NCBI GenBank assembly: GCA_963792445.1
Contig: CAWBWO010000017.1
Location: forward strand, 62,001 to 126,000
DNA length: 64,000 bases
Direction: 5' to 3'
DNA from: Rummeliibacillus sp963792445
GTDB lineage: Bacteria > Bacillota > Bacilli > Bacillales_A > Planococcaceae
Of this stretch, positions 1 through 8,412 are shown piece after piece. Below the pieces are notes generated by a model. That model was given only the letters and a program-made list of their open reading frames with translations, ran no database searches and was not told the DNA's origin. The translations under genes and the position numbers were made by a program. Every line of letters begins with the position of its first letter. Position 1 is the first letter of the stretch.

Positions 1-409
1 AAATCGATTCTACGGATTGTGAATGATAAAGAGCCCCATGAACTCCACCACCAAATGGAGCACGAATTACCATCGGACAATTCCAATCGTTGTTTGAACG
101 ATAACGGATTCTCGAAGCTTCAGAAATGATTTGGTTGACAGCTGGCAAGATAAAATCTGCAAATTGTATTTCAGCAATTGGTCTTAAACCATACATAGCT
201 GCCCCAATTCCTACACCTGCGATTGCAGATTCAGCAAGTGGTGTATCAATTACTCTTTCTTCTCCAAATTGCTCGTATAAACCTTGTGTAGCTTTAAATA
301 CGCCACCTTTAAGACCAACATCTTCTCCAAGGATGAAGACACTTTCATCTCTTTCCATTTCCTCTTTCATCGCTAATGTAATCGCATCAATATATGATAA
401 AATAGCCAT
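1..409 (-). CDS. bkdAB: Branched-chain 2-oxoacid dehydrogenase E1 beta subunit (partial)
   Basis: This is the N-terminal 136 residues of the E1 beta subunit of the branched-chain alpha-keto acid dehydrogenase complex. The rest lies beyond the window edge. The ATG at 409 directly follows the stop codon of bkdAA and has a GGGGAGG ribosome-binding site inside the end of bkdAA, so the two subunits are translationally coupled. The translation starts MAILSYIDAITLAMKEEM and holds the family's ESAIAGVGIGAAMYGLRP segment and a PFGGGVHGALYHSQS stretch, typical of the thiamine-diphosphate E1 beta fold. With E1 alpha it decarboxylates the 2-oxo acids of Val, Leu and Ile and loads the lipoyl E2. Confidence 0.93.
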   Translation of the reverse strand, partial: MAILSYIDAITLAMKEEMERDESVFILGEDVGLKGGVFKATQGLYEQFGEERVIDTPLAESAIAGVGIGAAMYGLRPIAEIQFADFILPAVNQIISEASRIRYRSNNDWNCPMVIRAPFGGGVHGALYHSQSVESI

Positions 410-1417
410 TTATTGCACCTCCCCTTGTTCCGCATAGACATATTTTAGTGCATGCTCAGGTGCAGCATATGGAGCTTGCTCTGCATATTCTGTTGCTTCA
501 TCAATTTCTGCCATGATTTCTTCTTGGAATTTCTCTTGTATTTCATCTGTTAAAATATTGAGCTCTTTTAAATAATTTGTAAATCTAATTAACGGATCAT
601 TTGCTCTACCTTCAGCTAAATCCTCCTCAGTACGATATTGACGTTGGTCATCATCAGAAGAATGGGCTGTTAATCGATAGCAAACAGATTCGATTAAGCT
701 AGGACCTTCCCCTGCTCTTGCACGGTCTGCTGCTTCTTTTACCGCTTTGTATACTTCGAGTGGATCATTTCCATCGACAGTTACACCTGGCATTCCATAG
801 CCAATTGCACGATCGGAAATATTTTCACATGCGATTTGTTTCTTTAAAGGAACGGAAATTGCATATTTGTTATTTTCTACCATGATAATAACTGGTAGTT
901 TATGAACACCGGCAAAATTGGCTCCTTCATGGAAATCACCCTGATTGGAAGAACCTTCACCTAGTGTAACAAATGTGACAAAGTCTTTCTTTTGCATTTT
1001 ACCAGCAAGTGCCACTCCGACTGCATGTGGAACTTGTGTCGTAACTGGTGATGATCCTGTTAAGATTCGATTTTTCTTTTGTCCAAAATGTCCAGGCATT
1101 TGTCGACCGCCAGAGTTTGGATCTTCTGCTTTAGCAAAAGCAGATAGCATTAATTCTTTTGTTGTCATTCTAAAGTGTAGCACTATACCCATATCTCGAT
1201 AATAAGGTGCTATATAATCCTTGTCGCGATTTAGAGCAAATGCTGCTCCTACTTGTGCAGCTTCTTGACCTTGGCAAGAAATAACAAAAGCAATTTTACC
1301 TGCACGATTTAAAAGCCACATTCTTTCATCTAATCGACGTGCTAAAAGCATCGTTCTATACATTTCAAGCACTACTTCATCTGATAAACCTAATGGAGCG
1401 TGTCTATTTTCAGTCAT
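410..1417 (-). CDS. bkdAA: Branched-chain 2-oxoacid dehydrogenase E1 alpha subunit
   Basis: E1 alpha subunit of the branched-chain keto acid dehydrogenase, about 335 residues. The thiamine-diphosphate site is visible as GEGSSNQGDFHEGANF followed by ENN at roughly residues 150–185. The GSSPVTTQVPHAVG and YRLTAHSSDDD segments are near-identical to the Bacillus family. An ATG nine bases upstream (1426) is also in frame; I prefer 1417, which gives MTENRH as in relatives and a better distance from AAAGGAG. It lies in an operon with lpdV upstream and bkdAB downstream. Its products feed branched-chain acyl-CoA primers into fatty-acid synthesis. Confidence 0.95.
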   Translation of the reverse strand: MTENRHAPLGLSDEVVLEMYRTMLLARRLDERMWLLNRAGKIAFVISCQGQEAAQVGAAFALNRDKDYIAPYYRDMGIVLHFRMTTKELMLSAFAKAEDPNSGGRQMPGHFGQKKNRILTGSSPVTTQVPHAVGVALAGKMQKKDFVTFVTLGEGSSNQGDFHEGANFAGVHKLPVIIMVENNKYAISVPLKKQIACENISDRAIGYGMPGVTVDGNDPLEVYKAVKEAADRARAGEGPSLIESVCYRLTAHSSDDDQRQYRTEEDLAEGRANDPLIRFTNYLKELNILTDEIQEKFQEEIMAEIDEATEYAEQAPYAAPEHALKYVYAEQGEVQ

Positions 1418-1432
1418 TTTTCTCATTCTCCT

Positions 1433-2860
1433 TTACTGATGAATAGCCTTACCCTCTACTGCCAGAGCAGCTTCACCCATTGCTTCTGATAATGATGGGT
1501 GTGGGTGAATATGAGAAGAAATTTCCCAAGGCGTTGCGTCAACCAACATAGCAAGACTTGCTTCTGAAATCAACTCAGTTGCATGAGCACCAATTATATG
1601 AACGCCAACTAAATCATCTGTCTTTTGATCTTTTATCATTTTGATAAATCCTTCAGTTTCACCAAAGACAAGTGCTTTACCAAGCGCTGCAAAAGGAAAC
1701 TTCCCTACTGCTACATCTAAACCTTGTTCTTTTGCTTGTTTTTCAGTTAAACCAATACTTGCTACTTCAGGTCTACCATAAATACAACGCGCGATATTTT
1801 GAAGTTTGATGGACTCTGTTTTTTGTCCAGCAATATGCTCTACCGCATGAATTCCTTCATGCGAAGCGACATGTGCTAGTTGTAAGCCACCAATCACATC
1901 ACCAATTGCGTAGATATGAGATTCTTTTGTTTGATAATGCTCATTTACTTCGATAAAACCATGATTTAATCGAATATCTGTATTGTCTAAACCGATATTT
2001 TCTGTATTTGCGTGTCTTCCTACAGAAAGTAAAAGTTTTTCTGCAGAAAAGCTTTGTAATTCTCCATTAACGTCGGCAGTCATTTTAACTTGATCTTCAG
2101 TAACTTCAACTGAAGAAGAAATTAAATTGGCATTGGTTACAATCTTAATTCCACGTTTTGTAAAGGATTTCGTCATTGCTTTTTGAATTTCTTCATCTTC
2201 AGTTGGCAATATTGAATTAGAATATTCAACAACTGTGACGTCTACTCCAAAATCATGAAGCATTGATGCCCATTCAATCCCAATGACACCACCACCTACA
2301 ATAACGATTGATTTTGGTAATTGTTCAAGCGTCATTAAATCATCAGAAGTTAAAATTTTCTTTCCATCTGATGTCAAACCTTCTAGCGTCCTAGGTCTAG
2401 ATCCAGTTGCAATAATAACATTTTGTGGAATAAGCATCTCATTTTCTCGCTCATCTGGAAACTCAACTGAAATCGTACCAGGAATTGGCGAAAAGATAGA
2501 TGGACCTAAAATTCTTCCGTACCCTTCATAAACATCAATCTTTCCCTTTTTCATTAACCCTTTAATTCCTTTATGCAACTGCTCAACAATTCCATTTTTT
2601 CGATTTTGTGCTTGAACAAAGTTTAATGTGATTGTTTGAATATCTATGCCAAATTCATGTGCTTGCTCTTTTGTTGTACGGTATACTTCAGCACTTCTAA
2701 GCAACGCTTTGCTCGGTATACACCCTTTATGTAAACATGTACCACCTAGTTTACTTTGTTCGACGATTGCCGTTGAAAGTCCTAACTGTGAAGCTTTTAT
2801 TGCAGCTACATACCCACCTGGGCCGCCACCTATTATGACAAGGTCATAATTCTTAGCCAT
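1433..2860 (-). CDS. lpdV: Dihydrolipoyl dehydrogenase (E3) of the branched-chain keto acid complex
   Basis: A 475-residue flavoprotein that reoxidises the dihydrolipoyl group of E2 with NAD+. The FAD Rossmann motif GGGPGGY lies near residue 12, the redox-active disulfide in GGTCLHKGCIPSK near residues 40–50, an NAD-binding GGGVIG near residue 190, and the C-terminal HPHPSLSE with the catalytic His near residue 450. Its position just ahead of bkdAA marks it as the LpdV paralogue rather than the pyruvate dehydrogenase one. In B. subtilis buk precedes it; here it is preceded by a 251-base intergenic stretch and bcd. That spacer holds a possible promoter and a large hairpin, so lpdV may be partly transcribed on its own. 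Confidence 0.95.
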   Translation of the reverse strand: MAKNYDLVIIGGGPGGYVAAIKASQLGLSTAIVEQSKLGGTCLHKGCIPSKALLRSAEVYRTTKEQAHEFGIDIQTITLNFVQAQNRKNGIVEQLHKGIKGLMKKGKIDVYEGYGRILGPSIFSPIPGTISVEFPDERENEMLIPQNVIIATGSRPRTLEGLTSDGKKILTSDDLMTLEQLPKSIVIVGGGVIGIEWASMLHDFGVDVTVVEYSNSILPTEDEEIQKAMTKSFTKRGIKIVTNANLISSSVEVTEDQVKMTADVNGELQSFSAEKLLLSVGRHANTENIGLDNTDIRLNHGFIEVNEHYQTKESHIYAIGDVIGGLQLAHVASHEGIHAVEHIAGQKTESIKLQNIARCIYGRPEVASIGLTEKQAKEQGLDVAVGKFPFAALGKALVFGETEGFIKMIKDQKTDDLVGVHIIGAHATELISEASLAMLVDATPWEISSHIHPHPSLSEAMGEAALAVEGKAIHQ

Positions 2861-2917
2861 AAGAATTCACTCCCGTTTTATATTCCTATACTATATTATC
2901 ATGAATAAATATATATT

Positions 2918-2975
2918 AAACGTGATAGCTGTCATATTTATTCTATGTATACTGAATAAATTTGACAGCTACGTT
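2918..2975. promoter_or_regulatory. Long inverted repeat in the lpdV leader
   Basis: Two arms, AAACGTGATAGCTGTCA... and ...TGACAGCTACGTTT, with further pairing through TTTATTC/GAATAAA, form a hairpin of about 23 bp per arm around a short loop. On the strand of lpdV it is not followed by a T-run, so it is not a clear terminator for bcd. On the plus strand it is followed by six T residues. It could be an operator, a leader RNA structure or an mRNA processing hairpin. Confidence 0.6.
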
Positions 2976-2994
2976 TTTTATCACCTGGTACTAA

Positions 2995-3022
2995 ATTATA
3001 TCACGTTTTAAATGAAAGTCAT
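2995..3022 (-). promoter_or_regulatory. Possible sigma-A promoter for lpdV-bkdAA-bkdAB
   Basis: On the minus strand ATGACT (3017–3022) and TATAAT (2995–3000) are separated by 16 bases. The -10 is perfect and the -35 is weak. It would start transcription just upstream of the long hairpin at 2918–2975. There is no second copy of the -24/-12 sigma-54 signature here. Confidence 0.4.
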
Positions 3023-3111
3023 CTAATTTATTCCTACCCTCCATTATTGGGCAGTAGTCACTTATTTCATAACTTAAATAAAATTAAGATGATGTTCTCT
3101 AGAAGACAGCT

Positions 3112-4206
3112 TTATCTATTCGTTAAAATATGCTTTCCATTTTGCAAAAATGTACTTCTTGATTTTGATATTCGATTAATTCGCTCCTCAGCCAATCGAT
3201 CTGCAGCTAAATAGGTGGGGATTCCATCTCGTTTTGATATCTCTATGACTTTTTTAATGCTATCATAGATTCCCTCCACTCTTTTCATCGCACGTTCACG
3301 ATTGTAGCCGTATAGTTCATCTGCTACATTAATCACGCCACCAGCATTAATGACGTAATCAGGTGCATAAACAATGCCTTTTTCAAATAAAATTTGACCA
3401 TGTTCGGAATCTTGAAGCTGGTTATTCGCAGAACCTGCTATGACTTTTGCTTTTAAAACTGGAATGGTTTGGTCATTGATGATCGCACCTAGCGCACATG
3501 GTGAGAAAATATCTACCTCTTGGTGATAAATTTCATTCGGTTTTACAGCAGTTGCACCGAACTCATCTACCACTCTTTTGACAGCGTTTTCATTGATATC
3601 TGTTACGATTAAATTTGCTCCTTCTTCATATAAATATTTGCACAATGTATACGCTACGTTTCCAAGACCTTGAACAGCTACTCTTTTTCCATTTAAATTG
3701 TCACTACCAAAAGCTTCGTTTGCAGCCGCCTTCATCCCAACATATACGCCATATGCTGTAACGGGTGAAGGATTACCTGATGAACCAAAAGCAGGAGAAA
3801 TACCTGTTACATAATTTGTTTCTTCATGTATTAAATCCATATCAGCAACTGTTGTACCAACATCTTCTGCCGTAATATACCGACCATTTAACCCTTGTAT
3901 AAACCTGCCTAACGCTCTGAACATTTCTTCGCTTTTATCTTTAAATGGATCTCCCATAATTACTGTTTTTCCGCCACCAAGATTTAATCCTGCTGCTGCA
4001 TTTTTGTAAGTCATACCTCTTGCCAAACGTAGTGCATCTTCAATCGCCTCTTCTTCAGATGCATATGACCACATACGAGTGCCACCTAATGCAGGCCCTA
4101 GTGTTGTATCATGAATGGCAATGATTGCTTTTAATCCTGATGCTTGATCTTGGCAAATGACTAGTTGTTCATAATCGTATTTCTCCATATATTTGAAGAT
4201 TTCCAT
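3112..4206 (-). CDS. bcd: Leucine (branched-chain amino acid) dehydrogenase
   Basis: A 364-residue NAD-dependent dehydrogenase that deaminates Leu, Val and Ile to the 2-oxo acids used by the Bkd complex. The glycine-rich GGGKTVI with the catalytic Lys is near residue 80, the NAD-binding GLGNVA near 180, and the family string NAGGVINVADELYGY near 290. The ATG at 4206 has a GGGGG ribosome-binding site eight bases upstream. It is the first gene downstream of the sigma-54 promoter at 4281–4296, so it is the direct target of BkdR. The usual neighbours ptb and buk are missing on both sides. Confidence 0.96.
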   Translation of the reverse strand: MEIFKYMEKYDYEQLVICQDQASGLKAIIAIHDTTLGPALGGTRMWSYASEEEAIEDALRLARGMTYKNAAAGLNLGGGKTVIMGDPFKDKSEEMFRALGRFIQGLNGRYITAEDVGTTVADMDLIHEETNYVTGISPAFGSSGNPSPVTAYGVYVGMKAAANEAFGSDNLNGKRVAVQGLGNVAYTLCKYLYEEGANLIVTDINENAVKRVVDEFGATAVKPNEIYHQEVDIFSPCALGAIINDQTIPVLKAKVIAGSANNQLQDSEHGQILFEKGIVYAPDYVINAGGVINVADELYGYNRERAMKRVEGIYDSIKKVIEISKRDGIPTYLAADRLAEERINRISKSRSTFLQNGKHILTNR

Positions 4207-4280
4207 TGATGAATCCCCCTTTGTAGTAGTGAATTGAATTCACTTTTCTAGTTGCCCTTAAACCCTCTCACTCTATTAAA

Positions 4281-4296
4281 TGCAAAAAGCGTGCCA
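4281..4296 (-). promoter_or_regulatory. Sigma-54 (SigL) -24/-12 promoter of bcd
   Basis: Minus strand reads TGGCAC-GCTTT-TTGCA, an exact match to the TGGCAC-N5-TTGCA consensus with GG and GC in the required spacing. It lies about 75 bases upstream of the bcd start codon and downstream of bkdR, which encodes a sigma-54 activator with a GAFTGA loop. Transcription would start near 4270. Confidence 0.88.
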
Positions 4297-4300
4297 AATG

Positions 4301-4346
4301 TAAAAAGCTTATCAAAAATGATTTTCATTCATGATAAGCTTTTTAA
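4301..4346 (-). terminator. Terminator of bkdR
   Basis: Perfect inverted repeat AAAAAGCTTATCA / TGATAAGCTTTTT with an 18-base loop, followed on the minus strand by T-rich sequence. It sits between the presumed enhancer and the bcd promoter, so it isolates bcd from bkdR readthrough while leaving enhancer action by DNA looping possible. Confidence 0.8.
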
Positions 4347-4348
4347 AG

Positions 4349-4400
4349 TATGCAATTTTATGCACACTCGCGCAAGAAATTGCACGTCATTTTATGCAAG
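4349..4400. promoter_or_regulatory. Putative upstream activating sequence for BkdR
   Basis: Two copies of ATTTTATGCA occur 34 bp apart (4355–4364 and 4389–4398), each within a partly palindromic TTGCA...TGCAA-type context. The second copy overlaps the stop codon of bkdR. The centre is about 90–100 bp upstream of the -24/-12 promoter, the usual place for a sigma-54 enhancer. BkdR binding is inferred, not shown. Confidence 0.55.
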
Positions 4401-6440
4401 ATTATATTTTTCTAATTTATAATAAAGATTTCTAATTGAGATATTAAGTAATTTTGCTGTCATTGTTTTATTATTTTGGCACTCTTTTAATGCTTGTTCG
4501 ATAATTGTTTTCTCAAAATGTTGAAGTTGTTCTTCTAATGTTCCTTCTATCCTTCTTTCACTTCCCTCTTTTTTGGAAGAATCATGAGGTATTGAAGATA
4601 TATGCAAATATTTTTCATGCAGTTCTGTTTCATTTATTGGCATGAAAATCATTGCACGTCCAATGACATTTTCCAATTCTCTTACATTTCCCGGCCAATC
4701 ATATGACTGTAATCTTTGTATAACTGTAGGTGTGATGGATGTTATATTTCTCCCATATTCACGATTCAATTTTGAAAGCAACCGATCTACAAGTTGTGGG
4801 ATATCCTCTTTACGATTTCTTAATGGCGGAATATAAATCGGCATCCGATTTAGCCGATAATATAAATCTTCTCGGAATGTATGATCATGCAAAGCTTTTT
4901 CCATATTGACATTTGTAGCTGCAATGATGCGCACATCAATAGGAATCGGCTTTGTTCCTCCTACACGGACGATTTCATGTTCTTGGAGTACTCTAAGCAG
5001 TTTTGCTTGCGTACTAAGTGACAATTCACCAATCTCATCTAAAAAAATACTTCCACCATTCGATTCTTCAAATAACCCACGTTTTCCACCTTTTTTTGCA
5101 CCTGTAAATGCACCTTCTTCATAGCCAAATAATTCACTTTCAAGCAAGTTTTCAGCAATCGCTGCACAATTCACTCGGATAAATTTTTCATAATGTCTAT
5201 TGCTTTCACTATGAATAGCATGTGCGAAGAGTTCCTTCCCTGTACCTGACTCACCTCTAAGAAATACAGTTACGGGGGTATTAGCAGCTAATTTTGCTTG
5301 TTCTATAGCTAAAGTCATTTCATCTGAATCTCCGATAATATCATCAAATACGTATTTCGATTCCAATGTGCGAATAATGGTTTTGGCCTGGTTTAATTCA
5401 TGTGCTAATGATCGAATTTCTGTCACATCATGTATGACACCGATACTGCCCCGTAGTTCATCTTCGACAATAATTGGCGCAACATTGACAATCACCTCTC
5501 TTTTATGAGGTCCGATTCGCATATTAACGCCTCGAATCGGTTGTTTTGTATCGAGCACTTTTAAATGCATACTCTCTCCTTCAGGGATATCAATTGTTGC
5601 GGGCTGACCAATTATTTCTTCTGGCTTTAGTCCTGTTATTCTCGTGTACGCACGGTTTACAACGATTCCCCTACCTTGTTCATCTACAACAGAAATCGCA
5701 TCATCACTTGATTGAATAATAGCCTCAAGCATCGTTTTAATCTCTTTTAAATCGGTTATTTCTTCAGCCAATGCTACAACTTCAGAAATATCTTTAAAGA
5801 TTGCCAGTGCCCCAATTTGCTGATTGTTTTCATCAAACATAGGGATTTCTGAAGTAACAATTTTCTTTCCAGAATCTAGGACTAGTTCTTGATTGGTTTC
5901 TGCAATACCTGTTTTGATGACTCTTTCTAAGCTACTATTCCGCAAAATATTGGTAATATGTTCTCCAATCGCCTGATCAACAGAAACTTCTGTCATTCTT
6001 TGTGCGCTTTGATTAAAAAAAGTAATGATTCCGTCAGAATTAACGCTAATCATTCCTTCTTCAATTGAGTTGAAAATAATTTGCTGGCTCCTTGAGAATG
6101 TTTGTAGCTTTTGAATATAGTAATCTTTTTCTTGCAAAAGTTGAACGATCACTTCAGCAAAACCCCCAGGAATGAGGATTGTTTCTTTTGGCAATGTAAC
6201 AAATAGTTCATCAAATACTTCCTTATTTCCAGTTACATCAATCACCATATCTAATGAATCTTGCAAAAAGTCACGCCAATTTCGACCAGTTACAATACCT
6301 GCTTTTTTAGCCTCGATTATGCCTGGTGCGTCTTCATTAATATCGATTACAGCAACGATTTGCCATTTCGGAGAATAGCCTAGTAATTGTAATAAAGCAG
6401 TACCACCATTCCCGGCGCCAATAATCATAATACTATGCAA
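4392..6440 (-). CDS. bkdR: Sigma-54-dependent activator of branched-chain amino acid catabolism
   Basis: A 682-residue enhancer-binding protein. Residues 1–110 form a Rossmann-like domain starting IIGAGNGGTALLQ. Two PAS domains follow at about 120–230 and 245–350. The AAA+ domain has Walker A GESGTGKE near 397 and the sigma-54 contact loop GAFTGA near 448. A Fis-type helix-turn-helix ends the protein (TAKLLNISIRNLYYKLEKY). Translation seems to start at TTG 6440, seven bases after GGGAGTG; an ATG at 6428 is the alternative. The gene lies directly upstream of bcd and its sigma-54 promoter. The N-terminal Rossmann fold and PAS domains suggest it senses a metabolite, but the ligand is unknown from sequence. 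Confidence 0.94.
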   Translation of the reverse strand: MHSIMIIGAGNGGTALLQLLGYSPKWQIVAVIDINEDAPGIIEAKKAGIVTGRNWRDFLQDSLDMVIDVTGNKEVFDELFVTLPKETILIPGGFAEVIVQLLQEKDYYIQKLQTFSRSQQIIFNSIEEGMISVNSDGIITFFNQSAQRMTEVSVDQAIGEHITNILRNSSLERVIKTGIAETNQELVLDSGKKIVTSEIPMFDENNQQIGALAIFKDISEVVALAEEITDLKEIKTMLEAIIQSSDDAISVVDEQGRGIVVNRAYTRITGLKPEEIIGQPATIDIPEGESMHLKVLDTKQPIRGVNMRIGPHKREVIVNVAPIIVEDELRGSIGVIHDVTEIRSLAHELNQAKTIIRTLESKYVFDDIIGDSDEMTLAIEQAKLAANTPVTVFLRGESGTGKELFAHAIHSESNRHYEKFIRVNCAAIAENLLESELFGYEEGAFTGAKKGGKRGLFEESNGGSIFLDEIGELSLSTQAKLLRVLQEHEIVRVGGTKPIPIDVRIIAATNVNMEKALHDHTFREDLYYRLNRMPIYIPPLRNRKEDIPQLVDRLLSKLNREYGRNITSITPTVIQRLQSYDWPGNVRELENVIGRAMIFMPINETELHEKYLHISSIPHDSSKKEGSERRIEGTLEEQLQHFEKTIIEQALKECQNNKTMTAKLLNISIRNLYYKLEKYNLA

Positions 6441-6574
6441 ATTTTTTCACTCCCAATCTTAGAAAAGTGCAGTTATTTTCAAATGATTTGATATTATCGT
6501 AAACCATGTTCCAACGCTTGACAATCCTAGGAATACAAGTGAGAATAAAGTAGATTAGAGGAGTTGAACGGTGA

Positions 6575-6814
6575 ATGGGGCGTTTTATAGCTTTTGTTAT
6601 TTTGGCAATTCCTGCAATAATGGCTGCAGTTGGAATTAAATTAATGCGTGATACATTTTTCGCAAAATTATTTGAACCGATACCCTATTTATGGCTACAA
6701 TTCGTGATAGGAATTGTTTTATTTCTATGCGGCTTCTTTTTCTTTGCTGGTTATTTACTGAATCGCGACCGCAAAAATGGACGAGTTGCACCAAAATACA
6801 CAAAGAGAAAATAA
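6575..6814 (+). CDS. yqzF: Small membrane protein, DUF2627 (YqzF-like)
   Basis: A 79-residue protein with two hydrophobic segments (about 3–22 and 38–62) and a basic C-terminal tail ending KYTKRK. The ATG follows GAGGAG by nine bases. The same small gene lies next to bkdR in B. subtilis. A TTGACA at 6518–6523 with GAGAAT 17 bases later is a possible promoter. Function unknown. Confidence 0.8.
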   Translation: MGRFIAFVILAIPAIMAAVGIKLMRDTFFAKLFEPIPYLWLQFVIGIVLFLCGFFFFAGYLLNRDRKNGRVAPKYTKRK

Positions 6815-6815
6815 C

Positions 6816-6860
6816 AAAAAACGCAAGGGATATAAAGTCTATAATCCCTAGCGTTTTTTT
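6816..6860. terminator. Bidirectional terminator between yqzF and the GDPD gene
   Basis: AACGC-A-AGGGAT paired with ATCCCT-A-GCGTT, flanked by A-run and T-run. The stop codon of the minus-strand gene lies inside the hairpin. Confidence 0.85.
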
Positions 6861-7597
6861 CTATTTGTTATTAAAGATGTGCTTTCTTGAGCATTTCGAA
6901 CAGTTTGTGGATAGTCTGTAATCCAACCAATTACTGCTTTATGGGGCGATTCAATATATTTTTCATTACCCGTAACATTATAAAAACGACAATTTCTTCC
7001 TTGGTTCCAGCATGCTTCTAAATATTTTTCCTTATAATAGCGAGATTTATTGGCATGAATCGTATCGATATACGGTAATTGGTCTAATTGCTCCCAATTT
7101 AGAAATTTCGTTGCAATCAGTGCCGTTTCAATTGTCGGGGCAACGTATTTTACTTGCTTAAGTAAGTCCACATGAAATGATGAAATATGTAGATTATCAA
7201 TGTACATACATTTTTTTGCTACATATTTTAAAGCTTCGTCTTGATCGACAAAGGATTCTTTTAGTTCGACATTTAAATGCACAGGATGAAGGGTATGCCA
7301 CTCTAGAAATTCATCAAATGTTACTATTCTAGCACCCTTAAATCTCCGGAAGAATACTTTTCCAACTCTCAATCGTTTCACTTCATCGACCGTTAAATTT
7401 GAAACATATACCCTTTTTCCTGTTAAACGATGAAGATTCAGATCATGAACCACTACAGGTACATTGTCCTTCGTTAATTGTAAATCAAGCTCTATTCCAT
7501 CTGCTTGCATGTCAATCGATAATTCAAATGCTTCTAACGTATTTTCAATTGCATTTGCCGAAGCACCTCGATGCGCAAAAACTAAAGGTCTCGCCAT
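6848..7597 (-). CDS. yqiK: Glycerophosphodiester phosphodiesterase
   Basis: A GDPD-family TIM-barrel enzyme of about 249 residues, predicted to hydrolyse glycerophosphodiesters to glycerol-3-phosphate and an alcohol. Near the N-terminus are the catalytic HRGAS and the metal-binding ENT...E-L-D; a VHD motif follows near residue 50 and NVELK near 115. No signal peptide, so probably cytosolic. I chose MARPLVFAHRG (7597) rather than the in-frame start four codons upstream because the barrel starts at once; the ribosome-binding site is weak for both. It converges with yqzF on a shared terminator. Confidence 0.85.
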   Translation of the reverse strand: MARPLVFAHRGASANAIENTLEAFELSIDMQADGIELDLQLTKDNVPVVVHDLNLHRLTGKRVYVSNLTVDEVKRLRVGKVFFRRFKGARIVTFDEFLEWHTLHPVHLNVELKESFVDQDEALKYVAKKCMYIDNLHISSFHVDLLKQVKYVAPTIETALIATKFLNWEQLDQLPYIDTIHANKSRYYKEKYLEACWNQGRNCRFYNVTGNEKYIESPHKAVIGWITDYPQTVRNAQESTSLITNRKKR

Positions 7598-7730
7598 GTA
7601 TTTCACCATTTTCTAATTTATATTTACAAAAAGCTTCAATGGTCTTAATTGGGTTCGTTTTTTTCGTAAATTAATTATAATATTATCATATGTATTTTGG
7701 TCTGATTCGTTCTTGAGGTGTTTAGCAATC

Positions 7731-8060
7731 TCAAGCTTTTTTCGCTCTAGACTTTACTAACCCTATAACAGCTGGTATTAGTGATACAACAACAATGGCT
7801 AAGATTACTGTTGAGAAGTGATCTCTTATAAATGGAATATTACCGAAGAAGAATCCACAAAAGACACCAACTAATACCCACAATAAACCGCCAATAATAG
7901 TATAAGTAATAAAATGTGTGTAACGCATTTTACTTGCCCCTGCAATGAATGGATGGAATAAACGTCCGAATAAAAGGCATAAAACGCGCAAAGATAATTG
8001 TTTTCCTCCATGGCGATCAAAGAATTCTTGCGCCTTTTGCATACGGTATAAATTCCACAA
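7731..8060 (-). pseudogene. Decayed DedA-family membrane protein gene
   Basis: The C-terminal half of a DedA/SNARE-associated membrane protein is recognisable: QEFFDRHGGK, PFIAGASKMRYTHF and IGGLLWV. Between the first two motifs the frame is wrong: the expected TIIFARFMPFIRTF lies in another frame, so one base is missing near 8001 and one extra base lies near 7955. Nothing resembling the first 80–100 residues of the family is found upstream. The gene is therefore both truncated and frameshifted and lacks a credible start. It opens the accessory islet between the GDPD gene and spo0A. Confidence 0.75.
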
Positions 8061-8412
8061 TACTTTATTTAATAGACACTTAAGTTAAATTTAATCGGTT
8101 TTTAAGTAAATAGCCTTCCAATTTCTAATATAATAAAAAAAGACGAACATCATCTCTAATGAAAATAAGAGATAAAAATTAATTTATAACAACGACTACT
8201 TCCAAAAAGGAGATGATTTTCTTTAAACAGACCTTAGCATTTTTTGAACAAACTGAAATGTCCAACTTTAAGTTCGAAAATGAGAGGCAAAAGATTCCTA
8301 ATTCATCATACTTTTTGTTATTTTCAAGATTAAGCAACCACTTTTGGGGAGATATTTAGAGTGGGAAATAAATTAAGTTGTGGGAAACCACATTAAAGAA
8401 AGGAAATTATAT
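8061..8412. other. AT-rich intergenic region before the COG4705 gene
   Basis: About 350 bases without a gene that I can support. It holds the presumed lost 5' part of the DedA gene (not recognisable) and the leader of the plus-strand membrane protein gene with an AAAGGAAA ribosome-binding site at its end. No clear promoter was recognised. Confidence 0.5.
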
